From assembly GCF_014648655.1 (NCBI RefSeq), contig NZ_BMRN01000027.1, positions 39,933 through 103,932 on the forward strand: a DNA stretch of 64,000 bases, read 5' to 3'. The stretch is from Streptomyces atratus (GTDB lineage: Bacteria > Actinomycetota > Actinomycetes > Streptomycetales > Streptomycetaceae). Below are positions 9,701 through 17,250 of the stretch, one piece after another. The notes under the pieces were generated by a model, which was given only the letters and a program-made list of their open reading frames with translations, had not been told where the DNA came from and did no database searches. The stretch's first letter is position 1. Every line of letters starts with the position of its first letter. The position numbers and the translations under genes are program-made.

Positions 9701-12700
9701 GCGCCACTGGGAGCGTCTGGGCGTCGAGGGCTGCCGCTGGTCGAGCTATCTGGTCAGTGCGCCCCTGGAAGCGGTCCGTGCCGAGCTCGCCGCCGAGGTC
9801 GCAGTCCATCTGATGGCGGTGAACGCCCCCGGAGTCTGCGTCATCGGCGGCGAGTCCCGCGCGTGCGCGGCCGTCGTGGCCAGGATCGGCGCCGACCGCG
9901 CGATCGAGCTCGACTACGACATGGCCGCCCACGCACCGGAGTTGGCGGAGATCCGAGAGGTATGGCGTGCGGTCCACCGTCGTCCGACCGTCGACGTGCC
10001 CGGTGTGCGGTTCTACAGCGGGGCCACCGGGCAGTCGTACCGGCCGACGGCAGAGCGGGCCGCCGAGGCGCTCACCGCGCAGGGACTGAACACGATCGAC
10101 TTCGCGGCCACGGTCGAGCAGGCGTGGGCCGACGGTGTCCGGGTCTTCGTGGAGCACGGGCCGCGCAAGCTGTGCACCGGCTGGATCAAGCGGGTACTCG
10201 GCGACCGGGACCATGTGGCCGTCGCGCTCGATACCCCGGGCGACACCGGGCTGCGGCAGCCCTGCCTGGCGGTGGCCGAACTCGTCGTCGCGGGTGTGCC
10301 GGTACACGCAGACGAGTTGTTCGCCCGGCTCGCGGAAGCCGCCACGGAGGTCCCGCGTCCCGGGCCCACCGTCACCGTGCCCGTACTCGCGCCTCCGTGT
10401 CTGCCGCCACTGGAGCCGGCCCTGGTAACCCTGCCCCGGGCCCCCGAGCTGGCGCCGGTACCGGACCTGGAGGCCGGCCGGCCCGACGCACCGGGCGGCG
10501 CTGCCGTGGCCTGCCCCGGTACGGCGGGGCCGCGCCCCCTGCCGGACGTCCGGCCGACAGGCTCGGACGGGCGCGATCCGCGGGCGGCGGGCGCCCGCGC
10601 CGCAGTCCTCCGGCAGAGCCTACGGGTCGCCGCGCTGCACCAAGAGATCACCGCCGGGCACGCCGAGGCCCATCAGCGGTTCCTGCAGATGTCCGCTCTT
10701 GCCGTCACCGTGCTGCGGAGCACCGTGCCCGTTCCCGTACAGCCACCGGGCCCCCCTGCCCCGCGTCCGACCGCCGGGCCGCCGCCGGTCCCCGTACGGC
10801 CCGCGCCCCGCTCGGCGTTCCTGCCCGCTCCCCCGCCGGAAGCAGCACCCGCACCACTCCTGAGGCCGGGGCCGAAGTTCGACCGCGCCCAGTTGGAGCA
10901 CCTCGCCTCCCGGGAGATCTCCACGCTGTTCGGCCCGCGATTCGCCGAGCAGGACGCGTACGCGGTGCAGACGCGGATGCCCGAGCCGCCGATGCTGTTC
11001 ACGGACCGGGTCACCGGTATCGACGCCGTGCCGGCGGCGCTAGTCGCGCCCGGCCCGGTGCGCACCGACGGGACGATCTGGACGGAGACCGATGTCCGGC
11101 CCGACAGCTGGTACCTGGACTCCACCGGGCGTATGCCGGCCGGGCTGCTGATCGAGGCGGGCCAGGCGGATCTGCTCCTGCTCAGCTGGCTGGGCGTGGA
11201 TCTCCTCAACCGGGGGGAGCGCGCCTATCGGTTGCTGGGATGCGAGGTGACGTACCACGGCGGCCCGCCGGAAGCGGGCGACACCCTGCGCTACGAGATC
11301 CACATCGACGGCCACGCGGAGCACGAAGGCGTCCGGCTGTCCTTCTTCCACTACGACTGCTACGTGGACGGCGAACTCCGGCTCAGCATCCGCGAGGGCC
11401 AGGCCGGGTTCTTCACTCCCGAGGAGCTCGCCGGCAGCGGCGGTGTGCGGTGGGATCCCGCCGAGCGGCCGCCCGGCGACGACCTGCCGTTCGACCCGCC
11501 CGCAGTGCGCTGCGGACGGACCTACTTCGACGCGGACCGGGTGCGGGCCCTGGCCCAGGGGCGGCCGGCGGACTGCTTCGGCCCCGGCTGGGAGGCGACG
11601 GCGGCCCACGTCCGCTCGCCTCGGCTCGACGACGGCAAACTGCGGCTGCTCCACGAGGTGACCGCGTTCGACCCGGCCGGAGGGCCGTGGGGCCGCGGCT
11701 ATCTGCGGGCCGAGACCCCGCTGTCGCCGGACGACTGGTTCTTCGCGGGGCACTTCAAGAACGACCCCTGTATGCCGGGCACCCTGATGCTCCAGGGTGG
11801 TCTCCAGGCGATGGCGTTCTACCTGGCGGCCATGGGCTTCACCGTGAACCGGGACGGCTGGCGTTTCGAGCCCGTCGGCGGTCACCCCTGCAAGGCGATG
11901 TGCCGCGGCCAGGCGACCCCGGCCGGCCGACGGGTCGTCTACGAGGTGTTCGTGCGCGGCGTCTCGGCCGGGCCGGTGCCGACGCTGTACGCCGATGTGC
12001 TGGGCTCGGTGGACGGGGCGAGAGCATTCCTGGGCCGGGACGTGGCGCTGCGGCTCGTACCCGACTGGCCGCTGTCGCACTGGCGGCGCTCGGGCCCGCC
12101 CGTTGTGCAGGGCAGCGGTACACCGGTGCCGCTCCCCCTGCTCGGCGGGCTGGCCGGGCACCGGGAGAAGAAGCCGATGGCGACGGCAGCCGATGGATTC
12201 CCCTTCGACTACACCTCGTTGCTGGCGTGTGCCTGGGGCAGACCGAGTGAGGCATTCGGTACCGCGTACGAGCCCTTCGACAGCACCCGTAAGGTCGCGC
12301 GGCTTCCCGGTCCCCCCTACCACTTCATGAGCCGGATCGTCTCGGTGGACGGTCCGCAGGCCGGTATGCAGGAGGGCAGCAGTGTCGTCGCGGAGTACGA
12401 CGTGCCCGCGCGGGCCTGGTACTTCGAGCAGAGCGGCGGCCGTACGATGCCGTTCGCGGTCCTGATGGAGATCGCGCTGCAACCCTGCGGGTGGCTGGCC
12501 TCGTACGTGGGCAGCGCGTTGACCACCGACACGGATCTGCTGTTCCGCAACCTCGACGGGGCGGGAACGGTCACCGGTGAGGTCACTCCGGCGACGGGTA
12601 CGGTCCGCACCCATGCTGAACTGACCCGTGTCTCCCGGAGCGGGGACATGATCATCGAGTCGTTCCAGGTGAGATGCACGGCCGACGGCGTGCCGCTGTT

Positions 12701-13337
12701 CGAACTCTCCACGGTCTTCGGCTACTTCCCGCCATCGGCCTTCGACCACCAGCAGGGCCTCACGGCGTCGGCCCAGGACCGGGCCCGTCTCGACGAGCCG
12801 TGCGACCGTGTGGTCGATCTGACCGCCCGGCCCGCTCGTTACTGCGCCGGGGAACCGCGGCTGCCGGGCCCCATGCTGCTGATGCTCGACCGGATCACCG
12901 GTTCCTGGCCGGACGGGGGCGGCATGAGGCTCGGGCGGCTGCGGTCGGAGAAGGACGTGGTCCCGGACGAGTGGTTCTTCCGGGCCCATTTCTTCCAGGA
13001 CCCGGTGCAGCCGGGGTCGTTGGGCGTCGAGGCCATGTGCCAGCTGCTCCAGTATCATCTGCTCGAGCGCGGCGCGGCGGACGGCATTCCACGCCCCCGG
13101 TTCGAGCCGGTGCTGCCCGGCCGCGAGACGACCTGGACCTACCGCGGCCAGATCACCCCGGCCAACCGGCTGATCCGAGTGGACATGGACATCGTGGAGA
13201 GCGGCACGGACGCACGGGGGCCCTACGCCACGGCGGACGCGTCGCTGTGGGGCGATGACACGTGCATCTACCGGGTGCGCGGGCTGGGCATGCGTGTGGT
13301 GTCCGACGCGGCTCCCGGACCCTCACCCGCTCCATGA
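6723..13337 (+). CDS. pfaC: PfaC-like subunit: KS-CLF-AT-DH-DH
   Basis: 2204 aa, starting at the ATG 48 nt after pfaA, with a purine-rich stretch (gtgaagtgag) upstream. Domains in order: active ketosynthase (Cys about 193 in DAACASS, then HATGTPVGDA and GSVKSNVGH); a chain-length-factor-like KS about 475-780 in which the catalytic Cys is replaced by acidic residues (AEEASG); an acyltransferase with GYSSGE (Ser about 952), a position PfaB usually fills; a Pro-rich linker; and two FabA-like hotdog pairs, each an inactive-looking half followed by one with the catalytic histidine (HFKNDPCMPG, His about 1677; HFFQDPVQPG, His about 2089). This order matches the AT-containing PfaC of some terrestrial Pfa synthases. 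The paired dehydratases would set or isomerise double bonds. A hairpin follows the stop directly, so this is probably the last gene of the operon. Confidence 0.92.
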   Translation: MEFEPIAVVGRGCVLPDALDPDTFWDNIAAGRTSLSAIPEGRWRLPHHWAMGSVDDHLDRTWTDVGGYVRGFESVFDPGGFRIAPERILSLDPLFHWVMYGVRQALMEAGRAGPLPRAGLVLGNLSYPTPAGAALAEHVWLSAQRPPLRDALLTGVHRQRPDARNRFSSGLPAHLAARALGLGAGAWSLDAACASSLYAIKLACDRLHDGTADLMVAGAVSRADPLYLHVGFCGLSATSRTGRSRPFHQDADGLVHGEGAGFVALMRLSEARTAHLPVLGVIRGVGLSNDGRGAGLISPSEEGQVRAMRLAYDAAGVAPETVSLVECHATGTPVGDAVEARGMARVFGTGDDVPIGSVKSNVGHLLASAGVAGLLKVLGALRAGVRPATLGAQRPLEALAGTPLRVLTAPEPWSGPRRAAVSAFGFGGTNAHLVVDLPDGDPVSAVSRPIRPAAAVTAPTRVRESPGGRTPVAIVALGARVGDGRCTEDFRRAVLGGERRGPAPGIAVELRDLCFPPLALERTVRHQLLVLEAAREAVRSVSLPRERTMVVIGMGVDPEVARAGARWRVPHWLEQAGLAATPESADLARDAFLPPVTAEGVVGTMPNLVANRISTQLDLAGPGFAVSAEEASGLVALELAARAVRSGEVDAALVGATDLSCEAVHQTAQRDLGREDEPGDAAVVLVLKSLDTARRDGDTVVALLDEEATGAPDVVIGDGPDALFDPASTFGRAHAAYGLVAVAVAALSLQHRAVPRPGRPADTAAVARTAKAAVTPLEGPTASVRLRAGDARPWLRGRAPRLHVFSGVDRREVLAALESGAESDAGPARLALVADDDALPGRKEAARRWLAAGGARPADVLYRDRPVTGQTAFVYTNGSAAYPGMGHELMLALPSLGEAVRARHGAIGARLRSRAERGVLDQIWDAAELAVHQTVFTREVLGLRPQAALGYSSGESAALVALGAWPDAAGLYDATRDSGLFTTELTGEMRTVRRHWERLGVEGCRWSSYLVSAPLEAVRAELAAEVAVHLMAVNAPGVCVIGGESRACAAVVARIGADRAIELDYDMAAHAPELAEIREVWRAVHRRPTVDVPGVRFYSGATGQSYRPTAERAAEALTAQGLNTIDFAATVEQAWADGVRVFVEHGPRKLCTGWIKRVLGDRDHVAVALDTPGDTGLRQPCLAVAELVVAGVPVHADELFARLAEAATEVPRPGPTVTVPVLAPPCLPPLEPALVTLPRAPELAPVPDLEAGRPDAPGGAAVACPGTAGPRPLPDVRPTGSDGRDPRAAGARAAVLRQSLRVAALHQEITAGHAEAHQRFLQMSALAVTVLRSTVPVPVQPPGPPAPRPTAGPPPVPVRPAPRSAFLPAPPPEAAPAPLLRPGPKFDRAQLEHLASREISTLFGPRFAEQDAYAVQTRMPEPPMLFTDRVTGIDAVPAALVAPGPVRTDGTIWTETDVRPDSWYLDSTGRMPAGLLIEAGQADLLLLSWLGVDLLNRGERAYRLLGCEVTYHGGPPEAGDTLRYEIHIDGHAEHEGVRLSFFHYDCYVDGELRLSIREGQAGFFTPEELAGSGGVRWDPAERPPGDDLPFDPPAVRCGRTYFDADRVRALAQGRPADCFGPGWEATAAHVRSPRLDDGKLRLLHEVTAFDPAGGPWGRGYLRAETPLSPDDWFFAGHFKNDPCMPGTLMLQGGLQAMAFYLAAMGFTVNRDGWRFEPVGGHPCKAMCRGQATPAGRRVVYEVFVRGVSAGPVPTLYADVLGSVDGARAFLGRDVALRLVPDWPLSHWRRSGPPVVQGSGTPVPLPLLGGLAGHREKKPMATAADGFPFDYTSLLACAWGRPSEAFGTAYEPFDSTRKVARLPGPPYHFMSRIVSVDGPQAGMQEGSSVVAEYDVPARAWYFEQSGGRTMPFAVLMEIALQPCGWLASYVGSALTTDTDLLFRNLDGAGTVTGEVTPATGTVRTHAELTRVSRSGDMIIESFQVRCTADGVPLFELSTVFGYFPPSAFDHQQGLTASAQDRARLDEPCDRVVDLTARPARYCAGEPRLPGPMLLMLDRITGSWPDGGGMRLGRLRSEKDVVPDEWFFRAHFFQDPVQPGSLGVEAMCQLLQYHLLERGAADGIPRPRFEPVLPGRETTWTYRGQITPANRLIRVDMDIVESGTDARGPYATADASLWGDDTCIYRVRGLGMRVVSDAAPGPSPAP

Positions 13338-13338
13338 C

Positions 13339-13369
13339 GCGAGTGCCCGGTCGAGGGCTGGGCACTCGC
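13339..13369 (+). terminator. Hairpin terminator after pfaC
   Basis: A perfect 10-bp stem (gcgagtgccc / gggcactcgc) with an 11-nt loop starts two bases after the pfaC stop. There is no T-tract, which is common for Streptomyces terminators. It marks the likely end of the lipid-synthase transcript. Confidence 0.75.
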
Positions 13370-13405
13370 CGTGGCGCCCGCACCGCACCTGACAAGGCTG
13401 CTCCG

Positions 13406-13675
13406 GTGCGGGTGGAGGAGTTGCGAGCCGGGTTCGAACGTGTGCGGGCGGCACTGGTGGAGGCGGAAGAGTTACTGAATCACCGGGTGATCGGCCTGGA
13501 ACAGTATCTGGAGGCACTGGCGGAACAGGAGGCTCCAGTCGTGTCCGAGGTCGTCGGACCGGCTGTCGTCGAGATTCCGGTGCCAACTCACCGGATCCAG
13601 AAGCACGTTCGACCAGGAACGACCGCACCTTCGGAAAGGCAACGGCGTGTCAGAGGGCATGAGGGCCCCGGATGA
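13406..13675 (+). CDS. Small helical protein or gene fragment, unrecognised
   Basis: An 89-aa frame from a GTG at 13406 to a TGA at 13673-13675. The first half is strongly amphipathic and charged (VEELRAGFERVRAALVEAEE) and looks like a coiled coil. The second half has a short Val/Pro run (VVEIPVP) and a basic, low-complexity end that looks out of frame with any real protein. The frame contains one TTA leucine codon, rare in Streptomyces. It resembles short helical proteins that accompany mobile DNA in actinomycetes, but I cannot name a family. It may be the 5' remnant of a longer gene whose 3' part is lost. Confidence 0.3.
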   Translation: MRVEELRAGFERVRAALVEAEELLNHRVIGLEQYLEALAEQEAPVVSEVVGPAVVEIPVPTHRIQKHVRPGTTAPSERQRRVRGHEGPG

Positions 13676-14088
13676 CTCACCGAGGCCCTCGCTGCGCGCC
13701 GAAAGATCTTGTTGCTGCGCTCGCTGGTTTGGGCGAGGACCCGAGCCCGGAGGGCTGCGAGGACGATAGGGGCGTCGTCGCGGGTGAGATGGTGATGTCG
13801 TTGTACCTTGAGCGGTTTCCTGGTCTTCAGGAGGGCGCGGTGCATGGCGGTCCGGCTGCTGCCGAACAGTACGGCGAAAGGTCTGCGGCCAGGCCGACCC
13901 GTAGATGGAGCACCCACAGCAGGCAACCTCAACCATCGGCACATCGTCACCGTGTACAACTTCGGGATCGGCCTGCACACTGGGCATCCCTTGATCTGTC
14001 GTGTCATGGTGTCCGCGGTGCACGGCGCCGATCCGGCCTGCAAACAGCACCATCCCCCTTATCCGTTCACTGTCCTCTGGAGGACGCA
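13676..14088. other. Intergenic, probably decayed DNA
   Basis: 413 bp between the fragment above and the GH5 gene. Short open frames exist on both strands, but none keeps a recognisable domain. A stretch near 13916-13960 on the + strand could read LNHRHIVTVYNFG, reminiscent of a kinase fragment, without any supporting motif. The GH5 promoter presumably lies in the last 150 bp, but no convincing -35/-10 pair was seen. Confidence 0.4.
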
Positions 14089-16008
14089 GTGAGACGAACC
14101 CTGGTCCCGGCACTGCTGTCAGGGGCGCTGCTCCTCGGAGCGCTCGGAGCCGCCACGGCGGCTGCTTCCACGGGCACGGCGCCCACGACCCGCATACCGG
14201 CTGCGGACAACGCGGACAGTCTGGTCGATGCGTGGACCGCACCCCTGAGTACCCGTGGCCGGTACGTCGTCGACGCCTCCGGCAACCGCTTCAAGCTCAA
14301 GTCAGCGAACTGGCAGGGAGCACAGGGGTCCTGGACCGGGTCCGGAGACATCAATGACCCGGCGAACCATCATGACGGCGAGAAGGCCGACGAGATGCCG
14401 CTCGGTCTGGATCGCACGCCGATCCAGACGATCCTCGCCGATTTCCACGAACTGGGCGTCAACAGCATCCGCCTGCCGTTCTCGAACGAGATGCTGCACA
14501 ATCAGCGGCCAGTCTCCGACGCCTCGGTCGCCGCCAATCCACAGCTGCGGGGCAAGACGCCGCTCCAGGTCTTCGACGCCGTCATCGCCGCCACGACGGC
14601 GCAGGGCTTCGCGGTGGTCCTCAACAACCACACCAATACCTCACGCTTCTGCTGCGGCCTGGACGGCAACGAGCGCTGGAACACGAGTCAGTCCACCGCT
14701 CAGTGGGAGAACGACTGGATCGCCCTCGCCCGCCGCTACAAGGGCAACAAGCGCGTCGTCGGAGCCGACCTCTACAACGAGGTTCGCCGTACTGTCACCG
14801 ACGACGCCAACTGGAACTGGGGCGACGACCACGACTGGTGGACCGCTTCCCAACGCCTCGGCGACCGGCTCCTGACCGAGGCCAACCCCGACCTGCTGGT
14901 GATCGTCGAAGGCATCAACTGGCAGGGTGTCCCCCTCGACGGGATTTCTCATTGGCGCCCCACGCTGGAGCCGGTACGTACGGTGTCGCACACCCTGGTG
15001 GCTTCGAACAAGCTCGTGTACTCAGCGCATTTCTACGGGTATACGGGTCCGAATCACACCGGCGCCAGCGGGCTCGGCGAGACCCACGATCCGCGCTATC
15101 AGGAGTTGTCCCGCGAAGAACTGTTCGCGACGCTGGACCGCCAGGCGTTCTTCGTCGCCGGTGAGACCGGCCGTCACTTCACCGCGCCGGTGTGGATCAG
15201 CGAGTTCGGTATCGGCAGTGACGAGACGAATCCGCAGGCCCGCACGTGGTTCGGTAACTTCGTGGACTATTTGATCGACCGGGACGCCGACTTCGCCTAC
15301 TGGCCGCTGGTCGGATGGACCGGACACGGTACCTGGTCGATCCTGAACTACGACGCGCAGGGGCGCCGGTCGGGGATTCTCGGCGGCAGTGACTGGCGCG
15401 CGGCCCACTGGAGCCGCCTCGTCGGCGCACCGCAGAAGAACGGTCCGGTCGCGGTCGCCGATACGTGGGACATGCTCAACCTCGATCACGCAGACGCGGT
15501 CCAGTCACTCCGGTCACGGGCCCGGGGAGACTGGGATCCGGGAGCCCGTAAGGGAGTGTGCCCCGACGGCCAGCGCCTCGCCGGTCTGGCCCACAGGGAT
15601 GGTCGGGGTCTGTGCACCGACGCCAGTGCTTCCCTGACCGTTCCTGCCGGTGCGCAGTCCACCGTGGTGCGCGACGAACGCCATGTCCAGCAGGGCGACT
15701 GGGCCAGTGGATACACCAAGTACCAGTGCGGAGTGAACCAGTTCATCTCCGGGTACAGCGTGCGAGGCCAGGAGGTATCGACGGTGCTGTGCACTCCCGC
15801 GGGCCACACACTCGGGTTGAGCGGTCGGACCGTCTGGTTCGACCGTGGAGACAACCGTCCTGCCGGGGAGCCGGGTGGCGAGTTCACCCCGGGCAACTTC
15901 AAGGGCCAGTGCCGCACCGATGAGTATGTGGCGGGTATCGCCTTCACCGGCGCCTGGGCCAAGGGGAAGACCCCGGACGCCCTTCTGTGTCGGGAGCTTG
16001 AGGGCTGA
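14089..16008 (+). CDS. Secreted GH5-type glycoside hydrolase with threefold Cys-repeat tail
   Basis: 639 aa from a GTG at 14089 preceded by ctggagga 4 nt upstream; the longer upstream frame adds only non-coding-like sequence. A signal peptide is clear: RR near the N-terminus, a Leu/Ala-rich core, then an Ala-rich cleavage region about residue 25. The catalytic part (about 45-450) is a (beta/alpha)8 GH5/cellulase-like fold. It has the acid/base Glu about 231 in LYNEVR and the nucleophile Glu about 372 in WISEFGIG. An NNHTNTS loop and HFYGYTG are also present. The C-terminal 150 residues are a separate domain with three similar units, each opening with a Cys and closing with LC: Cys 491/509, 547/568 and 608/634. 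This suggests a disulfide-pinned threefold domain, possibly carbohydrate-binding. Substrate cannot be read from sequence; a beta-glucan or cellulose-type polymer is likely. Confidence 0.87.
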   Translation: MRRTLVPALLSGALLLGALGAATAAASTGTAPTTRIPAADNADSLVDAWTAPLSTRGRYVVDASGNRFKLKSANWQGAQGSWTGSGDINDPANHHDGEKADEMPLGLDRTPIQTILADFHELGVNSIRLPFSNEMLHNQRPVSDASVAANPQLRGKTPLQVFDAVIAATTAQGFAVVLNNHTNTSRFCCGLDGNERWNTSQSTAQWENDWIALARRYKGNKRVVGADLYNEVRRTVTDDANWNWGDDHDWWTASQRLGDRLLTEANPDLLVIVEGINWQGVPLDGISHWRPTLEPVRTVSHTLVASNKLVYSAHFYGYTGPNHTGASGLGETHDPRYQELSREELFATLDRQAFFVAGETGRHFTAPVWISEFGIGSDETNPQARTWFGNFVDYLIDRDADFAYWPLVGWTGHGTWSILNYDAQGRRSGILGGSDWRAAHWSRLVGAPQKNGPVAVADTWDMLNLDHADAVQSLRSRARGDWDPGARKGVCPDGQRLAGLAHRDGRGLCTDASASLTVPAGAQSTVVRDERHVQQGDWASGYTKYQCGVNQFISGYSVRGQEVSTVLCTPAGHTLGLSGRTVWFDRGDNRPAGEPGGEFTPGNFKGQCRTDEYVAGIAFTGAWAKGKTPDALLCRELEG

Positions 16009-16233
16009 CGTCCGCGATCGGAAGTACCGACAGCGGCGTCCGACGGTCCGCTGGGCTGAGCCCTGTGGTTCCGCGTACGGACCCGAGCAGGCCGAGGGTG
16101 TACGAAGCACGAGCCGCGGGTGTGCGTGTGGCGGGGTCACCCCTCCTTGAGGTGGCCTCGCCATTCGGGCGTTCGGGCGCCCTCGTCGCAAGCCTGACTG
16201 ACGTGGTGGCGCAGGTTGTCAGAGGCGGCCGCG

Positions 16234-16278
16234 GTCGACGCACCTGATGTCTTCGTGTGTCGACACACCTGATGTCTT
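16234..16278. repeat. Two 20-bp direct repeats, one mismatch, 25-bp period
   Basis: The copies at 16234-16253 and 16259-16278 read gtcgacgcacctgatgtctt and gtcgacacacctgatgtctt, with a 5-bp spacer. They lie in the 276-bp gap (16009-16284) after the GH5 gene, where no gene was recognised. They could be tandem regulator sites or a slippage duplication. Confidence 0.6.
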
Positions 16279-16284
16279 TGGTGA

Positions 16285-16491
16285 CGGGATACCACGCACG
16301 ACGGCGAGGGAATGTCGTGCGGCCACTGCGTTTCGGCAGTGTCGTCCGAGACCGGCCTCCTCGGCGGCGTAGATATCGACCTGCCGAGCGGCGAGGTGAC
16401 CGTGACCAGCGAGACGCGACTGGCATACGACACAGTTGCGGCTGCCATCGATGAAGCCGACTACGACCTCATCAGCCGTCGGGAGCAGTGA
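16285..16491 (+). pseudogene. copZ: CopZ-like copper chaperone (HMA domain), N-terminally decayed
   Basis: A short open stretch ends at the TGA 16489-16491 and reads through a heavy-metal-associated domain. From about 16309 it gives GMSCGHC, the copper-binding MxCxxC loop, then SAVSS, VDIDLPSGEVTVTSE, and AAAIDEADYDL, the usual C-terminal helix and strand. The first strand and start codon are missing: an in-frame stop lies at 16282 and the residues before the loop (DTTHDGE) no longer match the family. Several residues are also missing between the loop and VDIDLP. The first available Met is inside the metal loop (16312), giving a 59-residue product that would not fold as a normal 65-70-residue chaperone. 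No copper ATPase is recognisable next door, so this is probably a relic of a copper-efflux operon. Confidence 0.68.
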
Positions 16492-16881
16492 AGCCAGTGC
16501 GCAACCCGGCAAAGCAGAGTTGGGAGTGGGCACAAAGGGTCGCAGCTCATCCCGCAATCCACCTCACAGCGGCGGCACTCCTACAGCCGGCCGCCGCGCG
16601 GGTGACACCAGCGCCCGGCCAACGAAATTGCGCTGCTCACGCAATGGGCTCAGCCGCCCCTGAAACGTCTCACCACGGTGTCGGCGTTCGCGATCACGAA
16701 CACGTTGTGCCGCGCAGCTCGCGGCTCAACGGGGCGAGAACAGCGGGCATGACCCGTGTACTCGCCGAGGGACCACTCCGTCGCACACAGGTAGGGTCGG
16801 ACCGCCGAACGGGCCGTCCTGTACAGGCTGAGATGGCCCTACTATGGAGCTACGTACAACGGCGGCGGAAGGAAGAGGGTC
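16492..16881. other. Intergenic region upstream of the blaI-like gene
   Basis: 390 bp. A long open frame crosses it on the + strand, but composition and lack of motifs argue against coding. Near the right end there is a -10-like TACTAT at 16840-16845, 36 nt before the BlaI-like start. The -35 region is weak, and the sequence around it (ctactatggagctacgtac) has the TAC/GTA flavour of BlaI-type operators without being a clean palindrome. Autoregulation there is plausible but unproven. Confidence 0.35.
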
Positions 16882-17250
16882 ATGCGACGGCTCGGGGAAC
16901 TCGAGGCGGAGATCATGGACCGTCTCTGGAAGTGGGGTCGCCCTGCCACGGTCCGCGAGGTCGTCGACGACATCAACACCCATCGGCCCATCGCGTACAC
17001 AACCGTGATGACCGTTGCCAACATCCTGTTCAACAAGGGCTGGCTGCAGCGCAGCAAGCAGGGCCGGGCCTGGCTGTACACACCGGTCCGGAGCCGCGAG
17101 GCCTATTCCGCCGCCCTCATGGAGGATGCCCTCGGAACCAGCGAGGACCGCCCCGCAGCGCTGGCACACTTCGTGGAGAAGATGTCCGACGAAGAGGTCG
17201 CCGCACTGCGGAAGGCGCTGCGGAACACCGGCGGACGATCCAGGACATGA
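16882..17250 (+). CDS. BlaI/MecI-family transcriptional repressor
   Basis: 122 aa from an ATG preceded by the strong ribosome site ggaaggaagagg. The N-terminal winged helix is typical: LGELEAEIMDRLWKWG, REVVDDI, then AYTTVMTVANILFNKGWL, which is the recognition helix plus wing. The C-terminal helical part (AALAHFVEKMSDEEVAALRKAL) is the dimerisation and protease-target region. The stop overlaps the ATG of the M56 peptidase gene (ATGA, 17247-17250), the standard BlaI/BlaR arrangement in actinomycetes. By family logic it represses its own operon until the membrane peptidase inactivates it. Regulated genes and inducer are unknown; no beta-lactamase is nearby. Confidence 0.93.
   Translation: MRRLGELEAEIMDRLWKWGRPATVREVVDDINTHRPIAYTTVMTVANILFNKGWLQRSKQGRAWLYTPVRSREAYSAALMEDALGTSEDRPAALAHFVEKMSDEEVAALRKALRNTGGRSRT

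Noticed and set aside
13916..13960. Possible Ser/Thr kinase fragment (LNHRHIVTVYNFG)
   Set aside because: Only one short motif; no ATP-binding Lys, HRD or DFG segments in any nearby frame.
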